A DNA stretch of 64,000 nucleotides from contig NVQB01000001.1 in assembly GCA_002319075.1 (NCBI GenBank), forward strand, positions 310,001 to 374,000, given 5' to 3'. The position numbers were made by a program, and so were the translations under genes. Shown here piece by piece: positions 1 through 8,314 of this stretch. Every line of letters begins with the position of its first letter. Within the stretch, counting starts at the first letter, position 1. This stretch comes from Sphingobacteriaceae bacterium. Its GTDB lineage: Bacteria; Bacteroidota; Bacteroidia; B-17B0; Aurantibacillaceae. The notes below the pieces were generated by a model, which worked only from the letters and a program-made list of their open reading frames with translations, was not told the origin of the DNA and ran no database searches.

Positions 1-249
1 TTACTGTTCCGAAGAAACTTTTTGAATTATTCATTTTTAAATTTTTAATATGGTTTAATAAGCCTCCTCCAATTTCATGCCAATGAAGTTTAAACGCAGT
101 AGATTCAGATTAATCTCTGTAAACCCTTTTTATTGCAGGAAACACTTAACTCTAATTATGGCCTTTTTTGATAACTTAAGCTTAACGATTTAAAAACTCC
201 GAAAAAAATTATTTAAAGTCGGCGTAATGTGCTGTTGATGTTTGCTCCT
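1..249. other. Intergenic/5' edge, AT-rich
   Basis: No convincing complete gene. A minus-strand frame opens at 34 (Met-Asn-Asn-Ser...) and runs off the left edge; it could be the first 11 codons of a gene outside the window, but nothing confirms it. The rest is AT-rich spacer upstream of the small gene at 293. Confidence 0.3.
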
Positions 250-257
250 TAATTTTG
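250..257 (+). promoter_or_regulatory. -7 box TAATTTTG of the 293 gene
   Basis: TAATTTTG matches the Bacteroidota -7 consensus TAnnTTTG exactly. It lies inside the longer reading frame that begins at 242, so translation must start downstream, at the ATG at 293. No TGAY-N4-RTCA operator is found 23 bp upstream. Confidence 0.55.
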
Positions 258-292
258 AAAAGCGAAACAGTACTAATTTAAAACGACACGCT

Positions 293-469
293 ATGGATAC
301 TATAACACGAACATACAGAGATAACGCTGAAATTGAAAAAGCCTGGCAAGACCTCATTGAGGCATTACAGCCAATTCCAAAACAAGAAAAGGAACCTGCA
401 AAACACGCAAAACATCATCCTGCACTTATTACCAGTTCTGATCTTTCTATCTGGGAAATGATAGGCTAG
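293..469 (+). CDS. Small KHHPA/WE-signature protein, paralog of 7100-7291
   Basis: 58-residue protein of unknown function. I start it at the ATG at 293 because an exact -7 box (250-257) lies within the upstream extension of the frame. It shares a pattern with the protein at 7100-7291: an N-terminal A-W-x-x-L-x-E block, a charged linker, then KHHPA-x-I-T and a terminal W-E-x-x-G. It has no signal peptide or membrane segment. The shared C-terminal signature suggests a short peptide-binding or adaptor module, but the function is unknown. Confidence 0.6.
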   Translation: MDTITRTYRDNAEIEKAWQDLIEALQPIPKQEKEPAKHAKHHPALITSSDLSIWEMIG

Positions 470-609
470 TGATTTTTTTTGCTGAATTTTCTGAAGAGAA
501 TTTCATTTTACTTCTATGTTCTCTTTTTAAAATTCTAATAAGCTGACTGCGACCTTATTAAAATTTTCCCAAACCGGTAACCATCCTGCTAAAGAATAGT
601 TATTTTAGC

Positions 610-849
610 ATGACAATTACGGATATGAAGCTGCTTAGCAAAGATGTACTCCAGGAGTACGGGTTCTCAGAGAATATACAGAAAACAAATAGTTGGATAG
701 AGGTTATGAGTCGCGACAATGTAGACATTGTTATTAAAGAGGGAAATTTTTATTATTCCAATCTTGGAATAGATTATCCTTTAAAAGATCTGGCGGCCTT
801 GAGAAAATTCTACAAAGAAATTAAAAATCAGGATCTGAAACCTTTTTAA
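610..849 (+). CDS. Hypothetical 79-aa protein
   Basis: Short acidic/basic soluble protein, not recognised. It starts MTITDMKLLSKDVL and has a central stretch resembling a small alpha/beta fold (IVIKEGNFYYSNLG), then a helical LAALRKFYKEIKN tail. No signal peptide. It stands alone, about 140 bp after the 293 gene and 150 bp before a response regulator. The codon pattern is coherent and no overlapping alternative exists. Confidence 0.5.
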   Translation: MTITDMKLLSKDVLQEYGFSENIQKTNSWIEVMSRDNVDIVIKEGNFYYSNLGIDYPLKDLAALRKFYKEIKNQDLKPF

Positions 850-1001
850 AATCTCCCGATAAATTCCTGATTCACAAATTACGATCTGAAAACTCAGAAG
901 TAATGTTAAAACACTTGTCCCTAAAGGCTTAGACATGCACTTGCAGGTAATTTCCTTCTTATATTTGTAATAGATTTAAGAGTGAAATAAACTCAAGTAC
1001 T

Positions 1002-1409
1002 ATGAAAAATCAAATTTACTGCCTGCTTATAGATGATGACACGGATGATCGCGACTTTTTTAACGTAGCTTTAAGAAATGTGAATCCAGATATTTTAGTT
1101 CATTATTCCCCTTCCGGTCACGAAGCCATTGACAATTTACGAAGTGGTGAATATAATCCCGATTATATTTTTCTGGATCTGAACATGATGCCGATGAACG
1201 GCATTGAATGTTTAAGAGAAATTAAAAAATTGGAACATTACAAAGAGACTCCTGTAATTATTTATTCTACCACTATAACAGATGACATCAAGGATGTTAC
1301 ATTGCGCGCAGGAGCTTTTGACCATCTCGAGAAGCCCTCAAAGAGATCGGTACTTGAAGATTATTTACTAAAGATTTTTGATTTCCATGTGGGTTTGAAA
1401 TTCGCTTAG
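1002..1409 (+). CDS. Single-domain response regulator (receiver only)
   Basis: 135-residue CheY-like receiver with no output domain. The acidic pocket (LLIDDDTDD, residues ~8-15), phosphoacceptor Asp (FLDLNMMPMNG, ~Asp57), switch Thr/Ser region (IIYSTT) and conserved Lys (LEKPS, ~109) are all present. It resembles the Rcp1-like lone receivers that relay phosphate from histidine kinases in Bacteroidota. A strong terminator follows at 1443. The partner kinase is not adjacent. Confidence 0.9.
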   Translation: MKNQIYCLLIDDDTDDRDFFNVALRNVNPDILVHYSPSGHEAIDNLRSGEYNPDYIFLDLNMMPMNGIECLREIKKLEHYKETPVIIYSTTITDDIKDVTLRAGAFDHLEKPSKRSVLEDYLLKIFDFHVGLKFA

Positions 1410-1442
1410 CGGAATGCTAATAGCTGAGTGCTAAACAAAACA

Positions 1443-1481
1443 AAAAAAATCCCGGACTTCACAGAAGCTCCGGGATTTTTT
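1443..1481. terminator. Bidirectional intrinsic terminator
   Basis: Stem AATCCCGGA / TCCGGGATT with a 12-nt loop, flanked by A-run and T-run, between the convergent response regulator (ends 1409) and YtxH-like gene (ends 1496). It can end transcription from both sides. Confidence 0.85.
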
Positions 1482-1495
1482 CTTTGCAAACGAGC

Positions 1496-1759
1496 CTAAG
1501 CTAATTTACTTTGTAATTTATCGGAAAGTTTATCCACTTTCCCTTTAAAGTCTTCGATGCCTGATTCAAGCATGTCTGCCAAATCATCAAATTTCTCAGT
1601 TTGTGTTTTCAACTTTCCTTTTAATTTCTCTTCAAGGTCGTGAGTTTTATCACTCACTTTTTTGTTGAATTTCCCTTTTTCAGGTGCTACTAAAATTCCA
1701 ATTGCAACACCTGCTGCAACTCCAAGGAGAATGGTCCCCAATAAGCCTTTTGCTGTCAT
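1496..1759 (-). CDS. YtxH-like general stress protein
   Basis: 87-residue protein: a glycine/alanine-rich hydrophobic segment near the N-terminus (LLGTILLGVAAGVAIGILVA) followed by the typical APEKGK... motif and a long charged amphipathic helix. This is the layout of YtxH-family envelope stress proteins. I use the ATG at 1759 (MTAKGLLG), since 13 upstream in-frame residues are charged and atypical. A second family member lies at 50771-50998, inside the stress island. Confidence 0.75.
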   Translation of the reverse strand: MTAKGLLGTILLGVAAGVAIGILVAPEKGKFNKKVSDKTHDLEEKLKGKLKTQTEKFDDLADMLESGIEDFKGKVDKLSDKLQSKLA

Positions 1760-1904
1760 AGTATTCTTTTTAAAGTTTAATTTTTTAATCTCCACCACGG
1801 AGACGTTTTAATACTTAAATTTTTATGCCAGTCTCATATCTGCAAAATATCTTACTACTGAGTAAAGTATTTTACATTTCGGGGATTTGTTAACGGCCAG
1901 ATTT

Positions 1905-2300
1905 TTAATTTCTGAGTTCAGCTGGTCGGCGGTAATAAACGACCGACAGCGAAATGATCCCAATAAGTATATTCAGAATGGCGCCTGCACGATTGAGGTT
2001 AAGAGCCTGAACAATTAATTCTCCGGCTACAGGTACAAACCAAAAAAGTCCCACAAGTACTAACAAAATCCCAAGGAAAGTACAATATCCTCCGGCTGTT
2101 TTCCTTATTCCCAAAATAATTCCCAGTACCCCAAGAACAAGATGAATAACTGCATGTGTCAGGTTGGTAGTAAAAACACCAAACACCAACTCACTAAATA
2201 GTCCCCAAACCCCTTCTACTGATAAGAATGCCCCGATGAGGATGGCGAATAAATTGTTTATTGGATTTGAATGTTCCCTGATGTCTTTTGATTTTGTCAT
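1905..2300 (-). CDS. DUF4383-like small membrane protein
   Basis: About 131 residues with four predicted hydrophobic segments (LFAILIGAFLSVEGVWGLF; HAVIHLVLGVLGIILGI; FLGILLVLVGLFWFV; AILNILIGIISLSVVYY). The N-x-x-H-x-V-I-H-L-x-L-G pattern is typical of DUF4383 integral membrane proteins of unknown function. I use the Met at 2300 (MTKSKDIREH); the 16 upstream residues look like non-coding extension. Confidence 0.65.
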   Translation of the reverse strand: MTKSKDIREHSNPINNLFAILIGAFLSVEGVWGLFSELVFGVFTTNLTHAVIHLVLGVLGIILGIRKTAGGYCTFLGILLVLVGLFWFVPVAGELIVQALNLNRAGAILNILIGIISLSVVYYRRPAELRN

Positions 2301-2469
2301 GCTAAAGATCTTCAAGTTGCATGCCACCAAAATTTCTCTGCCCAACATTTTAAAATTCGTAGGTCAATTCCGGGCTTCTGTCTAAATATTTTAATTTTAA
2401 CCGTAGCTAAATGAAACCAGCCTCCCCCTTTAACAGTATATAAGTAAAATTACCTGTCCCCCCTGGCCT

Positions 2470-2856
2470 ATGATTAAAAAAATACTTTTAATTGACGACA
2501 ACGACCTTGATAACTTTGTAAGTCGGGCAACAATTCAACAAGCAAAGTACTGTGACGATATCAAGGATTTTCTTTATGCAGAAGACGCTCTAAATTACTT
2601 AGCACATTTGGAGTCGAGTTTTACACAAATTCCGGATCTCATTTTTTTAGATGTCTCAATGCCAGTAATGGACGGATTTGCTTTCCTGGAAAAATTTGAA
2701 AGACTCCCCCATTCTGTTATCGAAAAGACCAAGATTGTGATGTTGTCATCCAGTATTAATGAGAGTGATATCTTAAGGGCAAATAAAAATCCTTACGTCT
2801 ATAAATATCTTAACAAACCTCTTACTCCGAAAAAGTTAGAGGAACTGGATGTTTGA
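2470..2856 (+). CDS. Single-domain response regulator
   Basis: 128-residue receiver-only protein. It has the DDND acidic pocket (~residues 9-12), phosphoacceptor Asp in FLDVSMPVMDG (~Asp60), Ser/Thr switch (VMLSSS) and Lys in LNKPLTP (~116). It lacks a DNA-binding domain, so it probably acts in phosphorelay or protein-protein control. This is the second lone receiver within 1.5 kb and is unlike the first in sequence. Confidence 0.88.
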   Translation: MIKKILLIDDNDLDNFVSRATIQQAKYCDDIKDFLYAEDALNYLAHLESSFTQIPDLIFLDVSMPVMDGFAFLEKFERLPHSVIEKTKIVMLSSSINESDILRANKNPYVYKYLNKPLTPKKLEELDV

Positions 2857-3002
2857 TGCAACGAGTGGTTGGACGGCTTTTAAATCCTGCTCACGACCAG
2901 TTTAAGCTTTTAGATATTCAGAAGTTAACGATTGCTTAAAGCACTCATGATGCTTAAACAATGTTGATGGATTAATTTTGTGTCAAGCAAATTAATCCCA
3001 GC

Positions 3003-3401
3003 ATGTTTTTAACAAGAACCCTTAGTTCAAAAGCCCTGATGACTACCGAGATGGTAGCAGATAAACTTGTAGAACTCTGCAGACAAAATAAGCGTGCAGA
3101 CGCCATTGACGAATTATATTCCGACAAAATCACCAGCATTGTTTTAAAGGGCGAAAGTTCTGAACAAGTAGAAGGAAAACTTGCGGTATCCCGAAAAATC
3201 TATGAACTGAATTCCTCTACGGAGCAAATTCGCGATCTGTATATTTCAGATCCAATTGTTAGCGGAGACTATTTTTCTTTCACTATGGAGACAGACTCTT
3301 TTATGAAAGGAATTGGACGCGTGCGTATGAACGAAGTTTGTGTTTATAAGGTTCAATATGGCAAAATAGTATTTGAGCAGTTTTTTTTTACTGCCCAATA
3401 A
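3003..3401 (+). CDS. SnoaL/NTF2-like protein
   Basis: 132-residue protein with the features of SnoaL-type NTF2-like folds: a helical N-terminus (VADKLVELCRQNKRADAIDELY), then a beta-rich half with IVSGDYFSFTMETDS and a final hydrophobic strand KIVFEQFFF. The family binds small ligands or has cyclase/isomerase activity. The substrate cannot be told from sequence. Standalone gene. Confidence 0.65.
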   Translation: MFLTRTLSSKALMTTEMVADKLVELCRQNKRADAIDELYSDKITSIVLKGESSEQVEGKLAVSRKIYELNSSTEQIRDLYISDPIVSGDYFSFTMETDSFMKGIGRVRMNEVCVYKVQYGKIVFEQFFFTAQ

Positions 3402-3422
3402 TACTATCGCTAAAATTTTGCT

Positions 3423-3575
3423 TTACTTTTTATCCTTCTTCGCGGATATTTTTTTCAGCACTTTTTTAATTTCTTTTTTCGGTTTCATTTTTGGTGCCGA
3501 CTCAATTTTAAGATGTTTCATAATTGCCTGAGTATTTGCAAGTAGTTCTTTTAGCATTTCTTTTTCTTTTCCCAT
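3423..3575 (-). CDS. Lysine-rich 50-aa protein
   Basis: Short frame with an ATG at 3575 and TAA at 3423, encoding MGKEKEMLKELLANTQAIMK followed by a strongly basic tail rich in KK pairs (about one third Lys). The first half is a clean amphipathic helix; the second half could bind nucleic acid or polyphosphate. It lies convergent to the SnoaL-like gene. Coding status rests on composition and clean start/stop. Confidence 0.45.
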   Translation of the reverse strand: MGKEKEMLKELLANTQAIMKHLKIESAPKMKPKKEIKKVLKKISAKKDKK

Positions 3576-3628
3576 TGGTTTTTGTTTTTATTGTGAATCA
3601 CTTCACGCGTTTATATTAAAAATAGTTT

Positions 3629-4627
3629 CTATTCAAATTCCCGCTCGCTTTTAAGGCCATATAATTTTCCACTTTGCCATAGATTTAATTCATGTTTAAG
3701 CCTCGCTTTATTCACTTCGGTTACTTCTTTGGGGTCTAAACTGCTTAAATCTGGTTTTCCTGCATTTACCCAGGCAGTAAGCCAAAAGTCTGAGGCTGCT
3801 GCTATAGCCAGTCTCATCTGATTTTCCACCATGCCGTTTAAAGCTTCGTGATAGGCTTTTGCATAGGCTGCCGTATGCACCAGTTGATTAAATTTATTGC
3901 GCACTATTTTTCCGTCAGCATCTTTTACAAAGAGTTTATCTGCAGGATATGTTTCGCTTAGTCGTTTTTCTTTTAAAAGAAGGGTGTCCGCCAACATATA
4001 AGAGTTCCTGATAATAGTTTTTATTTCCAGATTAATATCCGCAATATAGTTTGCCGGTCTTGTCTTTAAATTATAAGACTCTCCAAAAAGGTCAGGCAGC
4101 TGTGCTTCCCAAAACGCGTGAATTCCTTTCTGGTTAGTTAAGTCTCCGTCGTGATTGGCGCTGGTGTGCAAAGGCATGTGTGCATCGCCAAGATAGTGTC
4201 CGAGGTCTGCTGCTAAAAATAATATTTCGGTTTTTCTTTTTTCTTTAAAAGCTTTGGTAAGCTTTTCCATCATAGTCTCCAGGTACCAGGGAAGTGTGCC
4301 GTTGGCCTGGAGGAATTTCTCATCATACTTTTTATTCAGCGCTTTTGAATCAGGAAGACTATCCAGCCCTCCGAACTTTTCGACATTGATATAATGTCGC
4401 GGTCTCTCTAACCGGTCATTTAATGTGTATTTTCTTAAATCGGGAACTGTAGACTCTTGCGTAATAAAATCTATGTGATTATAAAAAAACTCCTGCAAAG
4501 GGTTAGGCAGAGCTAATACAGCAGCATGGTTAATATGTTCATGTCCGAAGACGCCCCAGGAAATAGTGCTCGCAGCGCAGACGAAAAGTATCAGTCGGAG
4601 AACAAGCTTTTTTAATTTATGATCCAT
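3629..4627 (-). CDS. S1/P1-type zinc nuclease, secreted
   Basis: 332 residues with an N-terminal signal/hydrophobic segment (LVLRLILFVCAASTISWG) followed at once by the mature Trp expected in this family (W-G-V-F-G-H-E-H-I). The zinc ligands are typical: GHEHIN near the N-terminus, and D-L-G-H-Y-L-G-D-A-H-M-P-L-H with a following N-H-D-G-D. Family members degrade single-stranded nucleic acid or 3'-phosphates outside the cell. It begins the minus-strand block of phosphatases and phytases, so release of phosphate from nucleic acid is a sensible role. Confidence 0.8.
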   Translation of the reverse strand: MDHKLKKLVLRLILFVCAASTISWGVFGHEHINHAAVLALPNPLQEFFYNHIDFITQESTVPDLRKYTLNDRLERPRHYINVEKFGGLDSLPDSKALNKKYDEKFLQANGTLPWYLETMMEKLTKAFKEKRKTEILFLAADLGHYLGDAHMPLHTSANHDGDLTNQKGIHAFWEAQLPDLFGESYNLKTRPANYIADINLEIKTIIRNSYMLADTLLLKEKRLSETYPADKLFVKDADGKIVRNKFNQLVHTAAYAKAYHEALNGMVENQMRLAIAAASDFWLTAWVNAGKPDLSSLDPKEVTEVNKARLKHELNLWQSGKLYGLKSEREFE

Positions 4628-4644
4628 GGGAGTGTAAAAAATAA

Positions 4645-4673
4645 AAACCGGACCGCTTAAAACGTTCCGGTTT
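4645..4673 (-). terminator. Terminator of the phytase-like esterase gene
   Basis: Inverted repeat AAACCGGA / TCCGGTTT with 13-nt loop just after the stop of the minus-strand gene at 4692, with an A-rich stretch (T-rich on the transcript) after it. Confidence 0.7.
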
Positions 4674-4691
4674 CTAAAATAAGGAAAAGAA

Positions 4692-6347
4692 TTAGTGCAT
4701 TACAACAATCTTAGTAACAGATAAGGACGTTTCAGAAGAGACTTTTACAAAATAGATTCCGTTTTCAAGAGTTGAAGTAGTTAAAGTTAAGTTTTGAGAA
4801 CCTGCATTAAAATTTTGAGTAGCTACTTCACTCACTTGTTTTCCTGTAAGGTCAACTATCACCACGTTTAAACGCACGTCTTTAGTTAAGTTTAGAGATA
4901 AAGTTACTGATTCGTTTACGGGATTTGGAAAAAGGCTTACAGAAGAAAGAGGATTTGATACCTGTTCTTTAACGGATGTTGTTAAGTGCGGTTGATAAGC
5001 ACTTAATTTGTTAGCACCTTTTAAACCATAAGTAATAAGGTGGCTTTTATTAGTTGTTGGCATGGCAATCCCATCATTAAGCGGGCAGTTTTGCCCGAAG
5101 TCGTTATCATTGCAGAAAGCGATAGTGCTATCATTAACGATTGCTAAACCTTCTGCTTTATCTAAAGCCGCCGGCCAGCTGTTGGCCAAAAGATCCATAA
5201 ATAAAGTTTTTGTAACAGGCACAATGTTATTCGCCGCTAAAGCAGTGGCAGTAACCAAAGCTTCCACTGTTTGCCCGTTATATAAACCCGAGGTAACCGC
5301 TGTTGCTCCGCTAATGTTTATTTTATAAACTCTTTTAAAATCGGAAGTTCCACGAGCAGCTGCTTCAATAACTAAAAACTCGTTGTTATTAATTGCAGCC
5401 ATATCGCCCAATTTCCAATCTCTCAAACGAATTTGATTTGCTCCGCTTGCACCAATAATTCCATCGTTCAGGTAAACTAAAACGCGGGTTGAGTTTGTTG
5501 CAGGATCAATTTCGATCATACGGTGAACTAGTGTACCTTCTCCTGTAGCTGTATTAGGAAACAAAAGCGGGCTTTGAATGATAGCGTAAACTTTTCCGTT
5601 AGGAGCGATAGTTAAACACTCAAAACCACGGTTGTTTTTACGGTATTTAAAGACGGTGTCAATGGCTATGTCTTCTGGTTGAGCTGTAGCTGGATTGTTA
5701 TAGGGTGTGTAACGTTTTAAAACAATTCCATTTGGACTTAGTTTCCAAATGGTTGGCCCACCTTCTTCAGAGATCCAGAAATTTCCATCGTTATCAACAG
5801 AAATACCTTCAGAATCAATTCCCCAAATATCTTTGGCAGCAGTATTTGCAGCAAAATTGGCACAATTAGAAACAGTTTGTGTTGACACAACTTCTAAGGT
5901 AGTACTTCCCAAACCAGCAGGATTCATAAGCCCTGTAGCAGTGCTTCCGTTTGGACGTTTCATGGTGATGGTTTGTAAAATCTGAACAGAATCACCATTA
6001 ATTTTCACTCTGTGAATTTTTGGCGCATAAGTGGGGAAACCAAACATTTTATCGTAAGTTGGAATACAACCCACGGTTCCAACAGGGGTGGCACTTGCGT
6101 TTGCACTTGCGCAATCAACGTTTACACCTCTGTCGGAGATAGTCCAGAATTCTTTTCCGTTTGTGTTGGGAATAGCCGTTAAAGCTGAAAATCCCGCTTC
6201 ACGAAAAGTAATGTTCTGAAAAACACCAATGGTTGCCGATGATTTATTTGTGTAGTCCTGCAAGAGTGTGATTTGCGACGCTACTTCATTTTTTGCGAGC
6301 AAAATGAGTCCTGCCGCCAGAATACTTTTAGTAAAAATTTTAGTCAT
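4692..6347 (-). CDS. Esterase-like phytase-family protein with T9SS sorting domain
   Basis: 551 residues: signal peptide (ILAAGLILLAKNEVAS), then an esterase-like activity of phytase domain (~30-450) with DRGVNVDC, WGIDSEGISVDNDGNFWISE and DKAEGLAIVND motifs typical of beta-propeller phosphatase/phytase-like folds. The last ~80 residues are a type A T9SS sorting domain (LFPNPVNESVTLSLN... GIYFVKVSSE). It is thus exported by type IX secretion to the surface or medium. It probably hydrolyses phosphoesters; the true substrate is not proven by sequence. Confidence 0.82.
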   Translation of the reverse strand: MTKIFTKSILAAGLILLAKNEVASQITLLQDYTNKSSATIGVFQNITFREAGFSALTAIPNTNGKEFWTISDRGVNVDCASANASATPVGTVGCIPTYDKMFGFPTYAPKIHRVKINGDSVQILQTITMKRPNGSTATGLMNPAGLGSTTLEVVSTQTVSNCANFAANTAAKDIWGIDSEGISVDNDGNFWISEEGGPTIWKLSPNGIVLKRYTPYNNPATAQPEDIAIDTVFKYRKNNRGFECLTIAPNGKVYAIIQSPLLFPNTATGEGTLVHRMIEIDPATNSTRVLVYLNDGIIGASGANQIRLRDWKLGDMAAINNNEFLVIEAAARGTSDFKRVYKINISGATAVTSGLYNGQTVEALVTATALAANNIVPVTKTLFMDLLANSWPAALDKAEGLAIVNDSTIAFCNDNDFGQNCPLNDGIAMPTTNKSHLITYGLKGANKLSAYQPHLTTSVKEQVSNPLSSVSLFPNPVNESVTLSLNLTKDVRLNVVIVDLTGKQVSEVATQNFNAGSQNLTLTTSTLENGIYFVKVSSETSLSVTKIVVMH

Positions 6348-6420
6348 GGTTGAGTTTTATAATTTGGTCAAAACTAACCACTGGTAATTATTGTACTATG
6401 TCTGATAAATTATGAAATGG

Positions 6421-6840
6421 TTAAGAGAAATTCAATTTCAAAAGTTTCATGGCATGTTTTAGCTCAACAATTCTTCTCGCTACCGATATAAAACTCACCA
6501 TACCTTCCAGGTGATTGTCGTCATCCACTACTGGTACATAATTTAAATGATAGTTTCGCATGTGCATAAGAGCGGTTGCTTCATCTTCATACCCATGCAA
6601 AAATACCGGTTCTGAACTCATGATTTCTTTCACTTTCATTTCTTTATCTGTAAGATTATTTTCCCTGATCGTCTTACATATAGAATCAAAAGTCAGTGTG
6701 CCTATTACGCGCTCCTGTTTGTCCAGTACCGGAATAAAAGTAATGGAAGAAATGGACATGCGACTGGCTACAAACTTTAAGCTATCTTCTTCTTTGCACG
6801 AATAAGGAAAGCTTCGCATAAGTTCTTTAACTGTTTTCAT
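6421..6840 (-). CDS. CBS-pair protein
   Basis: 139 residues made of two CBS motifs (~8-60: TFIPVLDKQERVIGTLTFDS; ~70-130: YVPVVDDDNHLEGMVSF). Stand-alone CBS pairs bind adenine nucleotides and act as energy sensors; related small CBS proteins (for example Hrp1) belong to the mycobacterial DosR regulon. Here no TGAY-N4-RTCA operator with a -7 box was found upstream, so it is not assigned to the 32-62 kb regulon. Confidence 0.85.
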   Translation of the reverse strand: MKTVKELMRSFPYSCKEEDSLKFVASRMSISSITFIPVLDKQERVIGTLTFDSICKTIRENNLTDKEMKVKEIMSSEPVFLHGYEDEATALMHMRNYHLNYVPVVDDDNHLEGMVSFISVARRIVELKHAMKLLKLNFS

Positions 6841-7099
6841 TATTTTATTTTTTTAAATGAACCTGAATTTGTTCATTCCAAATTACTCTGTGTTTTTAGC
6901 CTTTGTGTTAAGAAGGGATTATATTTTTCTTATCAGGAATACCGGGCAAATATTTAATAGTAGCATAACTATTTCTTTACTCCGTTAAAAATCCTAAAAA
7001 CCCCAGGTGAAGTAAAAACTTAAAATTGCGATAATGTCAAAGTAATACAATGGAAGTAACTTCGTTGTAAATCAGCACTAAGTCTGGTTCAAAACTCAA

Positions 7100-7291
7100 A
7101 TGAAAACACTCAACGAAACCCCTGTTCCGACTTCAAGCACAGATCTTGCCTGGAAAGAATTGATGGAAGTAATCAGACCTGTAAAATCCGAAATTTCTGA
7201 GATCGCAAAAACAAATGCAAAAAACAGGATCAAACATCATCCTGCCATAATTACTACACTGGAAATGGCAAACTGGGAATTATTCGGCTAG
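7100..7291 (+). CDS. Small KHHPA/WE-signature protein, paralog of 293-469
   Basis: 63 residues. It matches the protein at 293-469 in the blocks A-W-K-E-L-M-E-x-I-R-P, KHHPA-I-I-T and the end W-E-L-F-G. A near-consensus -7 box TAACTTCG lies at 7057-7064. It overlaps nothing and ends 4 bp before the convergent phosphatase gene stop. Function unknown; probably cytosolic. Confidence 0.62.
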   Translation: MKTLNETPVPTSSTDLAWKELMEVIRPVKSEISEIAKTNAKNRIKHHPAIITTLEMANWELFG

Positions 7292-7294
7292 TCT

Positions 7295-8299
7295 TTATTT
7301 TTTTAAGACCTGCTGATATAAAATCTTCCCTTCCCAATTTATAACCTGCACTTTTAGTTGTGTTTGCCCAACTGAAAAAAGCATAAAGCCATGGTCTGAG
7401 GCCTTAAATTTTGACTCTGGTAAATTCCCTTTTACATCCCTGGCTTCCGAACCGGCTCCAGAAATAAAGTGATGGGTTGATCCTTCGGGTTTAATATATT
7501 CCAGTTGATGCTCATGGCCACAGATATAAGCGTCTACAGAAAATTGTTTTAAAATGGGTTCCATTACTTTTCTGAATTGCAATGTCTCAGCACTCTTAAT
7601 GCGTTTTCCAGATGTGTAAAGAGGGTGGTGCCCTACTACAAATTTCCATTTAACAGCCGGATCATTCTCTGCAAGAACTTTGGTTAACCACTGTTTTTGC
7701 GCCGATGTGTCCTGTGTTTTCACCATTTTTCCATACTCGGGATCGTTGTAATATTTTTCTATGAAAGGGTTTGTATCTATAAAAACAAAGAGCGCTTTAG
7801 AATTTGTATCTCCATCGACAGGCATTTTCACTGAGTAATAGCGCGAAGGCATAATCCACCGGGAACTTTTTTTAGAATATTCCACTTCAGCATCAGGATT
7901 GATTTTGTAATCATGATTTCCCAGGACAACATACCAGTCTTTTTGAAGAGAATACTGGTTGTACACATTTTCGTAGCTCTTTATCCATAAAGGATCATCG
8001 ACACTTTTTACGCCCCTTGGATAAAAATTATCACCCGTTGATATAATAAAAGAGGCATCACCACTCACAGATGCAAAAGCCATTTGCTCTGCAACCTCTT
8101 TCTGAAAAAACTCCCCACACCTACCCCAGTCTCCAATAACCAAAAAATTCAGTGCACTGTCGGGAATGGTAAGCCCTTTAATGAAGCCGCCCCTGTAGCC
8201 GCCCTTAAATTCGGCGAGATCGTGTTTGTTCTGTGCGTTTTGTTTTAAAGAAATTAAACTGATGAAAAGAAAGAGAAATAAAACGGAAGACGGTTTCAT
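7295..8299 (-). CDS. Purple acid phosphatase-type metallophosphoesterase
   Basis: 334 residues, signal peptide (LFLFLFISLISLKQNAQ), then the calcineurin-like metal motifs in order: GDWGR (~57), GDNFYPRG (~91), GNHDY (~128), VVGHHPLYTSG (~222) and GHEHQLEYI (~262). This spacing fits tartrate-resistant (type 5) acid phosphatases, which release phosphate from monoesters in the periplasm or outside. The gene lies 15 bp downstream of the beta-propeller phytase gene and is likely co-transcribed. Confidence 0.88.
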   Translation of the reverse strand: MKPSSVLFLFLFISLISLKQNAQNKHDLAEFKGGYRGGFIKGLTIPDSALNFLVIGDWGRCGEFFQKEVAEQMAFASVSGDASFIISTGDNFYPRGVKSVDDPLWIKSYENVYNQYSLQKDWYVVLGNHDYKINPDAEVEYSKKSSRWIMPSRYYSVKMPVDGDTNSKALFVFIDTNPFIEKYYNDPEYGKMVKTQDTSAQKQWLTKVLAENDPAVKWKFVVGHHPLYTSGKRIKSAETLQFRKVMEPILKQFSVDAYICGHEHQLEYIKPEGSTHHFISGAGSEARDVKGNLPESKFKASDHGFMLFSVGQTQLKVQVINWEGKILYQQVLKK

Positions 8300-8314
8300 A
8301 TTACTAGTATAATT

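Noticed and set aside
6850-6880. TGAATTTGTTCA near the CBS gene as an island operator
   Set aside because: Both half-sites differ from TGAY/RTCA and there is no TAnnTTTG at the 23-bp spacing.
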